Shown here: piece by piece, positions 8,027 to 17,897 of the stretch
How the letters are laid out: every line of letters starts with the position of its first letter
Numbering within the stretch: the first letter of the stretch is position 1
DNA from: Rhizobiaceae bacterium
GTDB taxonomy: Bacteria > Pseudomonadota > Alphaproteobacteria > Rhizobiales > Rhizobiaceae
DNA: 64,000 bases
Direction: 5' to 3'
Assembly: GCA_029212415.1 (NCBI GenBank)
Contig: JARGOF010000014.1
Location: 47,882 to 111,881 of the forward strand
Translations under genes and position numbers: made by a program
Notes under the pieces: generated by a model
What the model saw: only the letters and a program-made list of their open reading frames with translations
Told to the model about the DNA's origin: nothing
Database searches by the model: none

Positions 8027-8935
8027 TCAGGGATCGCAATATCCGGGATGTTTTTTGAACCAGTCGGCAAGATAATCGACAAAGGCACGCACCTTGGCCG
8101 GCAGGTAGCGCCGGTGTGGATATACGGCGTAGATCCCTGCGTTGTCTGGAATCCGGTCTTCAAACAGCGAGACAATCTCTCCGCTTTTGAGGATCGGCCA
8201 GGCAATGAAATCCGGCACCATTGATACGCCCAGCCCGGCCCTTGCGGCCCGCATGCTGGCATAGGGGCTGTTGACCTCGATCGGCCCTTTGACAGTCACG
8301 GTCTCCAAGACGCCGTTTTCTCCGGCAAAACGCCAATTGCTCAAAAAGCGACTGTTGGTATCGGTAATGCAGGGGACCCTGGCCAGATCTGCCGGGGCCT
8401 TCAATTCGGGATGGGAGCGGATGAATTCGGGGCTGGCGCAAAAATAGACCTTGAAGGGGGCCAGCTTGCGGGCAATCAAACCGGAATCGGCAAGGCTGGT
8501 GATGCGAATGGCCACATCGAAACCCTCTTCGACCAGATCGACAAAGCGGTCGTCCGAGGTAATCTCCAGTTTGATATCCGGGTGCGCAAGCGCAAAGTCG
8601 ATCATCGAACGGCCGATATCGGCATCGGTGAAGGTTCTGGGAGCCGAAACGCGCACCGTGCCTTTCAGGTCCGTACTGGTTTCGCGCACCAGATCGGCCA
8701 GATTGTCGATTTCCCTGAGAATGTCGGTGGCGGTGCGATAATAGGTGTGGCCGATTTCGGTCAGCGAAAACTGGCGTGTCGTACGGTTGAGAAGAAGCGC
8801 CCCAAGGTCATCTTCAAGTTCCCGCACATATTTGGACAAAAGCGCCTTGGAGCGTCCATTGGCTCTGGCGGCGGCGGAAAAACCCTCCGCTTCGACAACA
8901 TCGATAAAGGCGCGAATGCGCGTCAATGTATCCAT
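8027..8935 (-). CDS. LysR-family transcriptional regulator
   Basis: A 302-residue LysR regulator: an N-terminal winged helix-turn-helix (about 1-60, EAEGFSAAARANGRSKALLSKYVRELEDDLGALLLNRTTR), then the PBP2-like effector domain beginning GTVRVSAPRTF. It belongs to the CrgA-like group, which has a short DNA-binding domain and a C-terminal end with HRRYLPAKVRAFVDYL. The start at 8935 overlaps the amidase stop (TGATG), so it is the second gene of an amidase-lysR operon. Such regulators normally act on their own operon; the inducer is unknown. Confidence 0.9.
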   Translation of the reverse strand: MDTLTRIRAFIDVVEAEGFSAAARANGRSKALLSKYVRELEDDLGALLLNRTTRQFSLTEIGHTYYRTATDILREIDNLADLVRETSTDLKGTVRVSAPRTFTDADIGRSMIDFALAHPDIKLEITSDDRFVDLVEEGFDVAIRITSLADSGLIARKLAPFKVYFCASPEFIRSHPELKAPADLARVPCITDTNSRFLSNWRFAGENGVLETVTVKGPIEVNSPYASMRAARAGLGVSMVPDFIAWPILKSGEIVSLFEDRIPDNAGIYAVYPHRRYLPAKVRAFVDYLADWFKKHPGYCDP

Positions 8936-10146
8936 CAGACGGTCCCGTTTGCATTGTTGGCCGATGATGCCTGAAGGATGCGGTTGCCCAATGCCAGCAA
9001 GGCACGGTCGGAGCCGCGCGGTCCAAGCAGGGACAGTCCGAATGGTGCGCCCTGCACCGATGACAGGGGCAGGGAGATTTCCGGCAGACCGGACAGACCG
9101 GAATGACACAGCAGCCGCAGGGCCTGTTCGCGATAGGCCTGCACGGATTCAAAAGGAGCCTTTGCTTCGGGGGCGGCGCCCGGAACTGTCGGCATGATGA
9201 TCAGGCCATCTTCTGCCAGCAATTGATGCAGTTCATCCGTCAATTCTGCCCGTTTTACCATTTCCGCATGGTAGCTCTGATCATCAATCGTGCTGCCATA
9301 GGCAAAACGTTCGCCGACACCCGGTCCCAGATGGCGCTCGGCGGCAGAAATCCATGGTCCGTGATATTGCCAGGCCTCATAGGACTGGGTTTTGCGAAAG
9401 CACCAGTAACGCTGATCGATGTCCATGGCGGTCAACGTCGCGGGTCTGGCTGTTCCGACCACCCGTTCGACGGACTGGAATGCGCTCTCGAATGCTGCTT
9501 TTTCTGCGGGGCCAGCTAGCAGATTGTCCAATTCGCTGAGCCGCAGCACCCGGCCAAAGACGGTGGAGGATGCTGGCAGCAGCAGCGCAGCGATTTTTTC
9601 ATAGAGCTCCATGTCGCGGGCAAACCAGCCAAATGTGTCATAGCTGGCGGCCAGCGGCATGGCGCCTTCAAGCGAAATGGCGCTCTGGCTTGTGCGCAGG
9701 CCAATCAATCCGCAATAGGAGGCTGGTGCGCGGATGGATCCACCGGTGTCCGAACCGGCAGCCATATCTGCAAGGCCGCCTGCAACAGCGGCGGCGGAGC
9801 CGGAAGACGATCCGCCGGTGATGCGCTGCGGCGCAGCCGGATTGATGGGCCGCGGGTAATGTGCATTTTCGCCGTTCAGGGAAAAGGTCAATTCGTCCGT
9901 CTGGGTTCTGCCAATGAATTGCGCTCCGGCATCCAGAAGAACCTGCACTGTGGGAGCCGTGCGTGTTGCCGGGCTGGCTTCGGCCAGTTTTTGCGGATTG
10001 CCGCAGCCGGTCTTGTAACCGGTAACATCATAAATATCCTTGATCGCCAGAGTCATCTGGCTGAGTGGCCCACCGGCGACCGGTTCGATCATAGGGCCAT
10101 CACTGTCAAGAAACGCATTGAAGCGGTCGGGTCGCACCTGATTCAT
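8935..10146 (-). CDS. Amidase-signature family hydrolase
   Basis: A 403-residue amidase with the Ser-cisSer-Lys triad: lysine in LAIKDIYDVTG (about 35), cis-serine in ITGGSSSGSAAAVAGG, and nucleophilic serine in AAGSDTGGSIRAPASYCG. The length fits short amidases that hydrolyse simple amides or act as late steps in amide catabolism. The substrate is undetermined. It begins with ATG at 10146 and is transcribed with the following lysR gene. The upstream 150 bp is shared with the divergent ornithine decarboxylase leader. Confidence 0.88.
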   Translation of the reverse strand: MNQVRPDRFNAFLDSDGPMIEPVAGGPLSQMTLAIKDIYDVTGYKTGCGNPQKLAEASPATRTAPTVQVLLDAGAQFIGRTQTDELTFSLNGENAHYPRPINPAAPQRITGGSSSGSAAAVAGGLADMAAGSDTGGSIRAPASYCGLIGLRTSQSAISLEGAMPLAASYDTFGWFARDMELYEKIAALLLPASSTVFGRVLRLSELDNLLAGPAEKAAFESAFQSVERVVGTARPATLTAMDIDQRYWCFRKTQSYEAWQYHGPWISAAERHLGPGVGERFAYGSTIDDQSYHAEMVKRAELTDELHQLLAEDGLIIMPTVPGAAPEAKAPFESVQAYREQALRLLCHSGLSGLPEISLPLSSVQGAPFGLSLLGPRGSDRALLALGNRILQASSANNANGTV

Positions 10147-10299
10147 GGGACATTGTCTCTTATTTTTGAACTGGTATGAGGTTGTCGTTCATTTTTTCTC
10201 ATTTGCGCGGCATTGTCCATATGGATGCAATGGCAGCTTCAACGGGTTTCTTCAGATATTGCATAAAAACCGCTTGATTGTGACGCCGCAAAGCCTTAT

Positions 10300-10700
10300 G
10301 TCGCCCTTGCCCAAAGTCGCACGTGCCTGTGGGTGTCCGCCGACCCTCGATAAGGTGAGGAATTCGGTATGGTACCTGGAGCTAACCCCTCCAGTCGTTC
10401 TGTCGGCCAACCGCCAGTGCGAGGACATCTTGAAGCAACGACGGTGCGGGCCTTTATGGTGTCTGCCGGCTGTCCATAAGCCGGGGTTACTGCAGAGGCA
10501 CACCCTCATTGCCGGAAGTGCGGTTGGGACTCCCATCCAATCCAAGGCAGACAAAGCCGGAGCGTACGGACCCTGATCGGGCTCGTTGTTCCATCGTCGC
10601 ATCGACCATGCATTTGTTGAGCCGGTTTTCCACCGATCGGTTCCGCGAAGGGTGATCGCTTGCCTTTGTCGTCCGGATCAGACCGGATCTCGTTGGGAGA
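10300..10700 (+). ncRNA. speF-type leader RNA upstream of ornithine decarboxylase
   Basis: About 400 bp without a convincing gene precedes the decarboxylase and is rich in nested stems. Examples are CTGGAG/CTCCAG (10376-10381 with 10389-10394), GTCGTT/AACGAC (10394-10399 with 10437-10442) and CCGGC/GCCGG (10466-10470 with 10480-10484). An alphaproteobacterial structured leader called the speF motif is known before COG0019 ornithine decarboxylase genes, and position and target fit. Boundaries are approximate. It probably senses polyamine status; this is not proven by the sequence. A covariance-model search would decide. Confidence 0.7.
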
Positions 10701-10705
10701 AACCG

Positions 10706-11839
10706 ATGACTACTGAACGTATTATAGACTTCCTCAATACACGACGACCAGATGGTCCATGCCTCATTGTTGACCTGGATGTCGTTCGCGACAATTTTTC
10801 AACCTTCAAAAGAGCAATGCCTGGCAGTGCAATCTATTATGCTGTGAAGGCCAATCCCGCACCTGAGATCTTGCGGATGCTTGCAGCCATGGGTTCAAGT
10901 TTTGATGCGGCGTCGGTGACAGAGATCGAAATGGCGCTGGAAGCCGGTGCCACGCCGCAGCGCATTTCCTTCGGCAATACGATCAAGAAAGAACGTGATG
11001 TTGCCCGCGCCTTTGCGCTGGGTGTCAAAATGTTTGCTGTCGATTGCGCCGAAGAGGTCGAAAAGATTGCACGCGCTGCGCCCGGATCGCGGGTGTTCTG
11101 TCGTGTGTTGACAGATGGCGAAGGCGCCGAATGGCCCTTGTCACGCAAATTTGGCTGTGTGCCGGCCATGGCTGCCGATGTGCTGCGTCATGCCTATGCA
11201 CTTGGGCTGGAGCCCTATGGCGTGTCATTTCATGTCGGCTCGCAGCAGACGGACGTGCATGCCTGGGACCGCGCTCTGGGTGATGCGCGCGGCGTCTTTG
11301 AAACTTTGGCAGCAGACGGCATTGTGCTGAAAATGGTCAATCTCGGTGGTGGTTTCCCCAGCCGTTACCTGAAGGATATTCCATCGGCAGAAGCCTATGG
11401 AGAGGCCATTTTTTGCGCGCTGAGCAAACACTTCGGCAACCGGATTCCGGAAACCATCATTGAGCCGGGACGTGCCATGGTTGGCAACGCCGGGGTCATC
11501 AAGACGGAAGTCGTGCTGATTTCCAAAAAGTCCAAAGAGGACGCAATGCGCTGGGTCTATCTCGATATCGGCAAATTTGGTGGCCTGGCCGAAACGATGG
11601 ATGAAGCCATCCGCTATCCGATCCGCACCAGCCGGGACACAGATGCTCTTGAACCCTGCGTGCTGGCCGGTCCGACCTGTGACAGCGCCGACGTCATGTA
11701 TGAAAAGAACCCCTATCCGCTGCCGATAACGCTGACCATTGGCGATGAAGTGCTGATCGAGGGTACGGGGGCCTACACGTCCACCTATTCCTCTGTGGCA
11801 TTCAACGGCTTCGAACCGCTGAAATCCTACGTGATCTGA
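10706..11839 (+). CDS. speF: Ornithine/lysine decarboxylase, PLP fold III (COG0019)
   Basis: A 377-residue decarboxylase of the alanine-racemase fold, the eukaryotic-like ornithine decarboxylase class that makes putrescine from ornithine (some members also use lysine). The PLP lysine is in YYAVKANP (about 46). HVGSQ, the glycine-rich phosphate site LGGGFPS, EPGRAMVG, and the active-site cysteine segment GPTCDSADVM are all present. The ATG at 10706 follows a GGGAGA ribosome site; a 40-residue upstream extension would run into the structured leader. It is monocistronic with its own terminator. The symbol follows the alphaproteobacterial leader nomenclature; odc or ldc would be equally valid. 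Confidence 0.88.
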   Translation: MTTERIIDFLNTRRPDGPCLIVDLDVVRDNFSTFKRAMPGSAIYYAVKANPAPEILRMLAAMGSSFDAASVTEIEMALEAGATPQRISFGNTIKKERDVARAFALGVKMFAVDCAEEVEKIARAAPGSRVFCRVLTDGEGAEWPLSRKFGCVPAMAADVLRHAYALGLEPYGVSFHVGSQQTDVHAWDRALGDARGVFETLAADGIVLKMVNLGGGFPSRYLKDIPSAEAYGEAIFCALSKHFGNRIPETIIEPGRAMVGNAGVIKTEVVLISKKSKEDAMRWVYLDIGKFGGLAETMDEAIRYPIRTSRDTDALEPCVLAGPTCDSADVMYEKNPYPLPITLTIGDEVLIEGTGAYTSTYSSVAFNGFEPLKSYVI

Positions 11840-11861
11840 GTTTAGGGATTATCGAATTGTT

Positions 11862-11890
11862 ATGCCCGGCAGTATGGTCCTGCCGGGCAT
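11862..11890 (+). terminator. Hairpin terminator after ornithine decarboxylase
   Basis: A perfect 10-bp stem ATGCCCGGCA / TGCCGGGCAT with a 9-nt loop, 22 bp after the stop codon. The following sequence is only moderately T-rich. Convergent with the alpha/beta hydrolase gene, so it could serve both directions. Confidence 0.7.
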
Positions 11891-11921
11891 GTTTCAGGGT
11901 TTGACAAAATTTTGCGCCCGC

Positions 11922-12662
11922 TCATTTGCGGCCTGCAATGATCAGCGCCTTTGCCAGCGCTTCGGGGTCTGAATACATGACCTCGTGCCCGCCGCTCATC
12001 TGTACAAGGCGGCATGGTGCGACGGCCTGATACATGCGCGGAAAAAATCCCCATTCACCAATTGGAAAAACGACATCCTCCGTCGGATTGATGTAGCTCG
12101 CCGGGAGTTGCAGCGTCTCGAACAGGGAAAGATCGATCGGCTCGACAATCGGGGCGAAGGGTTCGGGGTGCAATTCATCAAAAGCGGCTCTTGCCGTTGC
12201 CTCGTCGGCATCGCCGATGAAGCCGTCACGCCACACCGGCCAGGGCGGAAACACGGTATTGTCGGCTGATTGCGCAGCCATATCCCGGAACAATGCGGCG
12301 TAATCGGGAGGAACCGCGGCGAGTATCGATTCGCCGTTCTTTGATAGCAGTGGTGAAATATAGACCATCCGCTTGATCCGGTCGGCCAATTGTTCCGCCG
12401 CCTTGCGAATGACAGCCCCGCCGGCACTGTGTCCGACCAGAACGATATCGGTCAATCCGGCCGTCATGACAGCATTGGCTACAGTGTCAGCGCAGTCCTG
12501 AAATGTGATGTCGGCGCTTCCTTCCCCGCGCCCTGGCAGGGTGGGGGCCTGTGTGGTGTGGCCGGCACGCCTGAGATGCTCTTCCACGTGGCGCCAGGAA
12601 TGACCATCGTGCCACGACCCATGCACCAGCACAAAATTGATTTTTTCTGCCTTGTTCGCCAA
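11922..12662 (-). CDS. Alpha/beta-hydrolase, small esterase-like
   Basis: A 246-residue alpha/beta hydrolase. The oxyanion segment is VLVHGSWHDGHSW, the nucleophile elbow GHSAGGAV (Ser about 88), and the catalytic histidine is in SGGHEVMYS near the end. Proteins of this shape include plant-type salicylate esterase homologues and small carboxylesterases; the substrate is unknown. The start is TTG at 12662, supported by GGGGAG eight bases upstream. It lies about 100 bp after the AraC gene on the same strand and may be co-regulated with it. Confidence 0.82.
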   Translation of the reverse strand: MANKAEKINFVLVHGSWHDGHSWRHVEEHLRRAGHTTQAPTLPGRGEGSADITFQDCADTVANAVMTAGLTDIVLVGHSAGGAVIRKAAEQLADRIKRMVYISPLLSKNGESILAAVPPDYAALFRDMAAQSADNTVFPPWPVWRDGFIGDADEATARAAFDELHPEPFAPIVEPIDLSLFETLQLPASYINPTEDVVFPIGEWGFFPRMYQAVAPCRLVQMSGGHEVMYSDPEALAKALIIAGRK

Positions 12663-12761
12663 TTTCTCGTCTCCCCAACCTTCATGACGTTTCGGTCAGA
12701 CGTTGCCATCACCTGATGCCCCTGTCTTAGGCCAGCGGCACGGCTTCTTATGCGATTGTCA

Positions 12762-13784
12762 TTAATCAGCGGTTGGATTGTGGCGAAGGGAACGGGGCGA
12801 GAATCCGTAACGGCGACGAAAGGCGGTCGAAAAGCTCTGCACATGGGCGTAACCCACTTCATTGGCAACAAGCGTGACCGGCATGTCCGTGTCCAGAAGC
12901 AGGCTCCAGGCCGTCTCCAGACGTTTTTCGCAAATATATTCGCCCATGGAACGATTGTTCATTTCGCGAAACCCATAGGCCAGCTTGTTGCGATTGATGC
13001 CGAAGCGCCGGGCAAGAGCGGATACAGAGGGTGGATCGGCAAATTGACCATCCAGTATTTCCCGCACTTCGGAAATGCGTTGGCGATCGGTGCTGCGCAA
13101 AAGCGGTTGTGCTCTTGGCGTGTCGTCGATTTGCACGCCAGACAATGCCGTAACCAGAAGTTCCTCGGATTTCGCCTTTGCATAGAGCAACCTGAGTGTT
13201 CCGCGGTGTCGCATTTTCAGAAGATCGGCGACAGCACGCAAGGAAGCGGGTGCAAGTTCATAGCGTTTGAAAAAGAAACCATCTGTCGCATCTCGCGATG
13301 CAAGCGCAGGTGAGAGGTCGAGGGCCTTGCCGATGATTGTCTCCAGGTAGGGCCGTTTGACGGAAATGGTGACACAGATGGAGCGCCCGCCTGCATCAAT
13401 CCGGTGACCGCATTCGACGCCCTCCGGTTGGTAGAAAACCCGCAATTCCTGTCCTCGCAATTCGAAGCTGCCATGGTCTTCGAAATCAAAACAGGCGGTT
13501 GCATCAATGCAGAAATTGAACCGAACCCAGCCTTCGCCGGCATATTTGATAAAGCCGGCCTGGGCCCAGAAACAATCGCTGACGATGATGTTGAAATCCG
13601 GATTGAATTCGATGAAGTCAAGCAATCCGCTGCCTGCACTATTGTCAAACGACAGGCGGACCACATTGTCCCGGTCGGTGCGTGTTCGGGAATCGGAGAA
13701 CAGGTTTTGTCTGAGACTTGCGGCGTTGGATGAAAGGCTGATCGTGCAGGGTTCTGCCTGTTTTTCACTTTGCCTTGCTGTCAT
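12762..13784 (-). CDS. AraC-family transcriptional regulator
   Basis: A 340-residue regulator whose last ~100 residues are the double helix-turn-helix AraC domain (SVSALARRFGINRNKLAYGFREM ... VTLVANEVGYAHVQSFSTAFRRRYGFSP). The N-terminal ~230 residues form an unassigned sensory region resembling PchR-type siderophore-responsive regulators in layout. ATG 13784 is chosen over a GTG six codons upstream; neither has a strong ribosome site. Likely controls the adjacent alpha/beta hydrolase gene. Confidence 0.85.
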   Translation of the reverse strand: MTARQSEKQAEPCTISLSSNAASLRQNLFSDSRTRTDRDNVVRLSFDNSAGSGLLDFIEFNPDFNIIVSDCFWAQAGFIKYAGEGWVRFNFCIDATACFDFEDHGSFELRGQELRVFYQPEGVECGHRIDAGGRSICVTISVKRPYLETIIGKALDLSPALASRDATDGFFFKRYELAPASLRAVADLLKMRHRGTLRLLYAKAKSEELLVTALSGVQIDDTPRAQPLLRSTDRQRISEVREILDGQFADPPSVSALARRFGINRNKLAYGFREMNNRSMGEYICEKRLETAWSLLLDTDMPVTLVANEVGYAHVQSFSTAFRRRYGFSPRSLRHNPTAD

Positions 13785-13982
13785 GAGGGAAGAATCGTGC
13801 ACGTGGAAACTGTCCTTCGACCGGGTGCGCCGGGTGCCCGAAATGCCCCGATCGCTTTGTTCCAGCTGGCAGTCCCGTTGGCAAACTCTGCCAGTCGGCC
13901 CCTTCGGATTGCCGGAAATATTTTCTCACAAGATCAAATATCTCCTCATAAGATCATTGAAGTCGATTCCAGACAAGCATGT

Positions 13983-14957
13983 TTAACCTGCGAGATCGAT
14001 GATGCCGCATTCCCCTGTCTGCGCGCCGAATGCAAGCTGCATGCCGCGTTTGTTCCAGTTCATGGTGCTGATGGGACCCTTGCCACCGCGCCGCAGCAAG
14101 CCTTCTTTCTGATCGTTGAACCGGGCGGCGATAATCATTCCGTCCGCATAGCCAATGGCAACGACATCATCACTGGGATGGCAGGCCACACTGGTGACCA
14201 TCGTGTCTCCTCTGGTGCCAAGCTCCAGCGGTGCCTTGCCCATGGGGCCTTCCTTGCCGGTGAATGGCCAGACAATGGCGGCCGGCGCGCCCGATGATGC
14301 CAGCCATTTGCCCTTTGCACTCCAGCTAATGGATCGCACCTTTGCAGGATAGCCGGTCATGCGCATGTGCTTGCCATCCTTGAGACGCCAGCCGTGCAGG
14401 GCATTTTCATGCATGACGGAGACGACATAATTGCCGTCGGGTGAAAATGTCACCTGTGCGTGGGCACCCTTCCATTCGAGATCCAGTGCCGCCGCGCGAG
14501 CAGCAGGCCAATGCAGCGAAACGCCATTGTAGCGTGCGGCTGCAATGCGCATGCCCTTGGGGGCAAATGCCAGTCCTTCCACGGTGCGCTCTTCGGCAAA
14601 TTCGACGATGGTGCCGTCGCTTGTGCGCACGAATGATGATCGGCCAACACCATAGGCAATGGAGGATTGCGGGCCGCTGGCGATGCAGTTGATCCATTTG
14701 CCGGGGTTTTCGGCCAATGTTTCTGCGCTGCCATCGTTGCGGAAGCGGACAATACGGCCATCTTCACCGCCACTGACAAAGCTGTCGCCCTGAAGCTCTG
14801 CCGCGATGCACAGAAGTCCGTCATGGAGTTGGGTGGTCTTGTGTCCGTGGTCGAGCCAGTGAAGGCTGCCGTCGGCCAGTGCGAAATAGGGAACGTCGCC
14901 CAGAAAGGCGGCAGCCATGCAATGGCCGTCAAGGTCGAGAGGCGCCAGTGTCGGCAT
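13983..14957 (-). CDS. WD40-repeat protein associated with COG0523 GTPase
   Basis: A 324-residue all-beta protein with repeated blade motifs ending in typical D-G/W-P patterns (DGSLHWLDHG, DGRIVRFRND, GVSLHWPAARA, ENALHGWRLKDG, PAAIVWPFTG, DGMIIAARFND). This fits a six- or seven-bladed propeller. No signal peptide is evident. It starts at 14957 (MPTLAPLDLDGHCMAAAF), 67 bp after the GTPase gene on the same strand. The longer in-frame extension is basic and non-family. The pairing with a COG0523 metallochaperone suggests a role in metal homeostasis, possibly scaffolding; the biochemical function is unknown. Confidence 0.8.
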   Translation of the reverse strand: MPTLAPLDLDGHCMAAAFLGDVPYFALADGSLHWLDHGHKTTQLHDGLLCIAAELQGDSFVSGGEDGRIVRFRNDGSAETLAENPGKWINCIASGPQSSIAYGVGRSSFVRTSDGTIVEFAEERTVEGLAFAPKGMRIAAARYNGVSLHWPAARAAALDLEWKGAHAQVTFSPDGNYVVSVMHENALHGWRLKDGKHMRMTGYPAKVRSISWSAKGKWLASSGAPAAIVWPFTGKEGPMGKAPLELGTRGDTMVTSVACHPSDDVVAIGYADGMIIAARFNDQKEGLLRRGGKGPISTMNWNKRGMQLAFGAQTGECGIIDLAG

Positions 14958-15024
14958 GTTTGATCCTGTTTTCCGGGTTATCGTGTCGCAAAATTGCTTT
15001 GCAATCTTGCAGGAACGCTTGTCG

Positions 15025-16104
15025 TTATTTCGCCTGGCAGGCTTCGAAAGTGCGTTTGAGTTTTTCCGGATCCAGGTCCCTGCCAATGAAGACGATCCGG
15101 CTTTCGCGTTTTTCGTCCGGTTTCCAGGGGCGCTGGTGGTCACCTTCGACAATCATGTGAATCCCCTGCACCACATAGCGCTCTTCATCATCATCAAAGG
15201 CAATAATGCCTTTCAGGCGCAGAATATTCGGCCCTTCCATCTGGGTGGTTTTCTGGATCCAGGGAAAGAACCGGTCTGGAACAAGTGGTCCTGCCCTCAG
15301 CGAAATGGACTGCACGCTGGTGTCGTGAATATCGGCAACGGGATGATGATGCCCGTGCTCGTCCTTATGGTCGTGGCTGTGATGATCGTGCCCATGGTCA
15401 TGCCCATGGTCATGATCGCAATCGGGCGTGCACGCATGATCGGGGTGGTCATGGTCGAGAAAATGCGGGTCATTGTCCAGCGCGCGCTGCAGATCGAAGG
15501 CGCCACGGTCGAGGACCTTGTCCAGCTCGATCCGGGCGCGTTCGGTGCGATGAATGCGCGCCGATGGATTGATGGACCTTATGGTTGCCTCGATCTTCAG
15601 CAGCGATTCCTCATCCACCAGATCGGTCTTGTTGAGCAGGATGACATCGGCAAAGGCAATCTGGTCTTCCGCCTCGCGGCTGTCTGCCAGCCGCAAGGGC
15701 AGATGTTTGGCATCAACCACGGCCACAACCGCATCAAGCCGGGTTTTCTGGCGCACATCATCATCCATGAAAAATGTCTGTGCGACAGGTGCCGGATCGG
15801 CCAGTCCTGTCGTCTCTATGACAATCGCGTCAAACCGGCCGGGTCGTCGCATCAGACCTTCCACGACACGGACAAGATCGCCGCGCACGGTGCAACACAC
15901 GCAGCCATTGTTCATTTCGTAGATTTCTTCATCCGATTCCACAATGAGATCATTGTCTATGCCGATTTCACCAAATTCATTGACGATGACGGCATAACGC
16001 TTGCCATGGCTTTCAGAGAGGATCCGATTGAGCAGGGTCGTCTTGCCGGCACCGAGGTATCCGGTGAGGACCGTTACGGGAATGGGATTGGTGGCTTCGT
16101 TCAT
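15025..16104 (-). CDS. COG0523 (CobW/YciC-like) metallochaperone GTPase
   Basis: A 359-residue G3E-family GTPase. It has Walker [13 protein letters not shown], the metal-binding CxCC motif [11 protein letters not shown], Walker B-like ETTGLADP, and the guanine-specificity NKTD. A histidine/aspartate-rich linker (about 15 His in HDH repeats, 15330-15470) precedes the C-terminal CobW_C domain. Such proteins insert or traffic zinc or cobalt. The His-rich linker and the WD40 neighbour favour a zinc role over cobalamin synthesis. The start at 16104 follows GGAG; an earlier in-frame ATG lacks support. Confidence 0.88.
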   Translation of the reverse strand: MNEATNPIPVTVLTGYLGAGKTTLLNRILSESHGKRYAVIVNEFGEIGIDNDLIVESDEEIYEMNNGCVCCTVRGDLVRVVEGLMRRPGRFDAIVIETTGLADPAPVAQTFFMDDDVRQKTRLDAVVAVVDAKHLPLRLADSREAEDQIAFADVILLNKTDLVDEESLLKIEATIRSINPSARIHRTERARIELDKVLDRGAFDLQRALDNDPHFLDHDHPDHACTPDCDHDHGHDHGHDHHSHDHKDEHGHHHPVADIHDTSVQSISLRAGPLVPDRFFPWIQKTTQMEGPNILRLKGIIAFDDDEERYVVQGIHMIVEGDHQRPWKPDEKRESRIVFIGRDLDPEKLKRTFEACQAK

Positions 16105-16175
16105 GGCGGGCTCCTGGAGTGTCATGCCGCATATAGTGGATGGCTGCCTTTTGTACCAGTCATTCAATGGGCCAT

Positions 16176-16982
16176 TCAATCGAAGTGGCGAAGATCAAAG
16201 TCATGCACGTCGCGCAGCAGTTCCAGCAGGCCGCGCACGGAGTGTTCAACAAGCAGGTGTCCCTTTTGTGCTGTGGCAGCCTGTGCATTTCCGGCGGCGC
16301 CCCGGGAATTGAGATCGGACATCTTCCAGCCGAATGCATGGGGCCCATAGGCACGCAAATGGGTCGCCGATTTGGCCAATCGGGCTTGATAGGAGCCAAA
16401 ATCCGCGGCCTTGCCCATATCGACAAGATCCGGGCGCAGGGCCAGCATGACAGAGGTTTCAATGTCACCGGCGTGGATGCCCAGGGCTTTTTCATTTGGC
16501 GAGACAATGGCAGGGGGCAGTCCGAAGCGGGTCCAGGCGGTTGCCACGGCAAGCATGTTGAAACGCACCCGCGCCTCTGTCGCCACAATGGTCATCAAGG
16601 GCGAATTGCCACCATGGGCATTGAGCATGACAAATTTGCGGATGCCTTGTGCGTGCAATTTCTCGGCAATGGCGAGCCAGCGCCTGATGGCTTCATCCCA
16701 GGACAGGCTGCGGGTGCCGGCAACATCCATATGTTCAGGCGAGTAGCCGACAGGTTCAACCGGCAGGAATGTAACCGGCAGGTCTGCGGGCAGCGCTGTG
16801 GCGGCGGCATCGGCAATCGCCTGCGCTATGATCGCATCGGTTTCGAAGGGCAGATGCGGACCATGTTGCTCATGGGCGCCGAGGGGCAGGACAGCGATCC
16901 ATGCGGCGCGTTGCTGTGGCTGCAGGTGCGGGTCATTGTCACCCCACAGGGGTTTGGGCCATTCGGCAGCAGAATTTTGCAT
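16176..16982 (-). CDS. Creatininase-family amidohydrolase
   Basis: About 268 residues with the creatininase metal-site motifs [26 protein letters not shown] and the later glutamate segment IHAGDIETS. The family hydrolyses cyclic or linear amides (creatinine, formamidopyrimidines, FAPy in riboflavin/F420 breakdown); the specific substrate cannot be told. The start at 16982 is preferred because GGAGAC lies 10 nt upstream; an alternative at 17030 adds 16 residues without a ribosome site. It sits 71 bp before the COG0523 gene on the same strand, so it may share a transcript. Possible link: both are metal-dependent proteins. Confidence 0.82.
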   Translation of the reverse strand: MQNSAAEWPKPLWGDNDPHLQPQQRAAWIAVLPLGAHEQHGPHLPFETDAIIAQAIADAAATALPADLPVTFLPVEPVGYSPEHMDVAGTRSLSWDEAIRRWLAIAEKLHAQGIRKFVMLNAHGGNSPLMTIVATEARVRFNMLAVATAWTRFGLPPAIVSPNEKALGIHAGDIETSVMLALRPDLVDMGKAADFGSYQARLAKSATHLRAYGPHAFGWKMSDLNSRGAAGNAQAATAQKGHLLVEHSVRGLLELLRDVHDFDLRHFD

Positions 16983-17243
16983 TTCGCCTGATGTCTCCGG
17001 TTTGATCAATGGAACAACAGGCCGGACCATAGCATCGTTTGCATGGTTTCAGGCCAGCGCCCGTAACATAGTGCAGTGCGCAGATTCGTCTGGCCATGGT
17101 TCGCCTGGTGCTTTTTCGCTGACCCGCACAGGTGCAGGTTTTTGACAATCCGGCTGAAAGCTGTTTTTGTTCTGGTATATGTTTGTAATGTATTTGGAAA
17201 GACCCACTGTAACTGCTGTCCAAAAGTAAATATGGAGGTCCAA

Positions 17244-17735
17244 GTGGCAAAAAAAGGCAAAGCCGGCGGTGGCAGGAAAAGTGCCGAGGACAAATTCGAC
17301 CTGTTCCCGCAACTGACGGCAACGGCACGCTGTTCCAGGACATTGTTATCACGCCAATTGCTGTCCTGCGGCCTTTATGCCGGTCAGGATTCCGTGATCC
17401 TCGCGCTGCATGACAATGATGGTCTTTCGCTGACTGCCATGGCCGAATTGCTGGGGGTACGGGCACCGACAATGACCAAGACCATCAACCGGCTGGCGGC
17501 GCAGGGGTTTGTGGAAAAAAGAGGTTCGGAAACGGATGCACGCCTGTCTCATGTTCATTTGACAGAGGCTGGGCAGGATGCCGTGAAGCTGGTGCGCAAG
17601 GCGGTCCGCAAGGCGCAGAAAAGAGCACTGGGCACTCTGGATGACAAGGATACCAAGGCCCTGATCAGATTGTTGAAAAAGGTGGAGCAGAATATCGCTT
17701 CCACACTTGATCCGAGCGTTGCGCCAAACGCCTGA
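17244..17735 (+). CDS. MarR-family transcriptional regulator
   Basis: A 163-residue winged-helix regulator with a lysine/glycine-rich N-terminal tail (VAKKGKAGGGRKSAEDKF). The DNA-binding part contains LSLTAMAELLGVRAPTMTKTINRLAAQGFVEKRGSETDARLSHVHLT, the MarR recognition helix and wing with the conserved D-R. The start is placed at GTG 17244 because GGAGG (17234-17238) sits five bases upstream; that GGAGG lies inside a tempting ATG at 17232. It is divergent from the creatininase gene, which may be its target. A perfect 14-bp palindrome (TTTGCTGCAGCAAA, 17741-17754) lies just after the stop. Confidence 0.85.
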   Translation: MAKKGKAGGGRKSAEDKFDLFPQLTATARCSRTLLSRQLLSCGLYAGQDSVILALHDNDGLSLTAMAELLGVRAPTMTKTINRLAAQGFVEKRGSETDARLSHVHLTEAGQDAVKLVRKAVRKAQKRALGTLDDKDTKALIRLLKKVEQNIASTLDPSVAPNA

Positions 17736-17897
17736 GACGGTTTGCTGCAGCAAATTGTTGTTGACCCCTGTGCCGTGCCCGACCAATTGGTGAAATCTAA
17801 CACTTTAAAAATTTGAAATTTCGTTTAAAAGCACAGGTTCGGTTCATGGGTTCCTGCGCGCAATCTTGTGTTGCCAGGCGTGGCAAGAGGGTTGGTT

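Noticed and set aside
10145..10576. A 143-residue plus-strand frame before ornithine decarboxylase
   Set aside because: It overlaps the structured leader, lacks a ribosome site and family match, and overlaps the amidase start; stems in the region fit an RNA element better.
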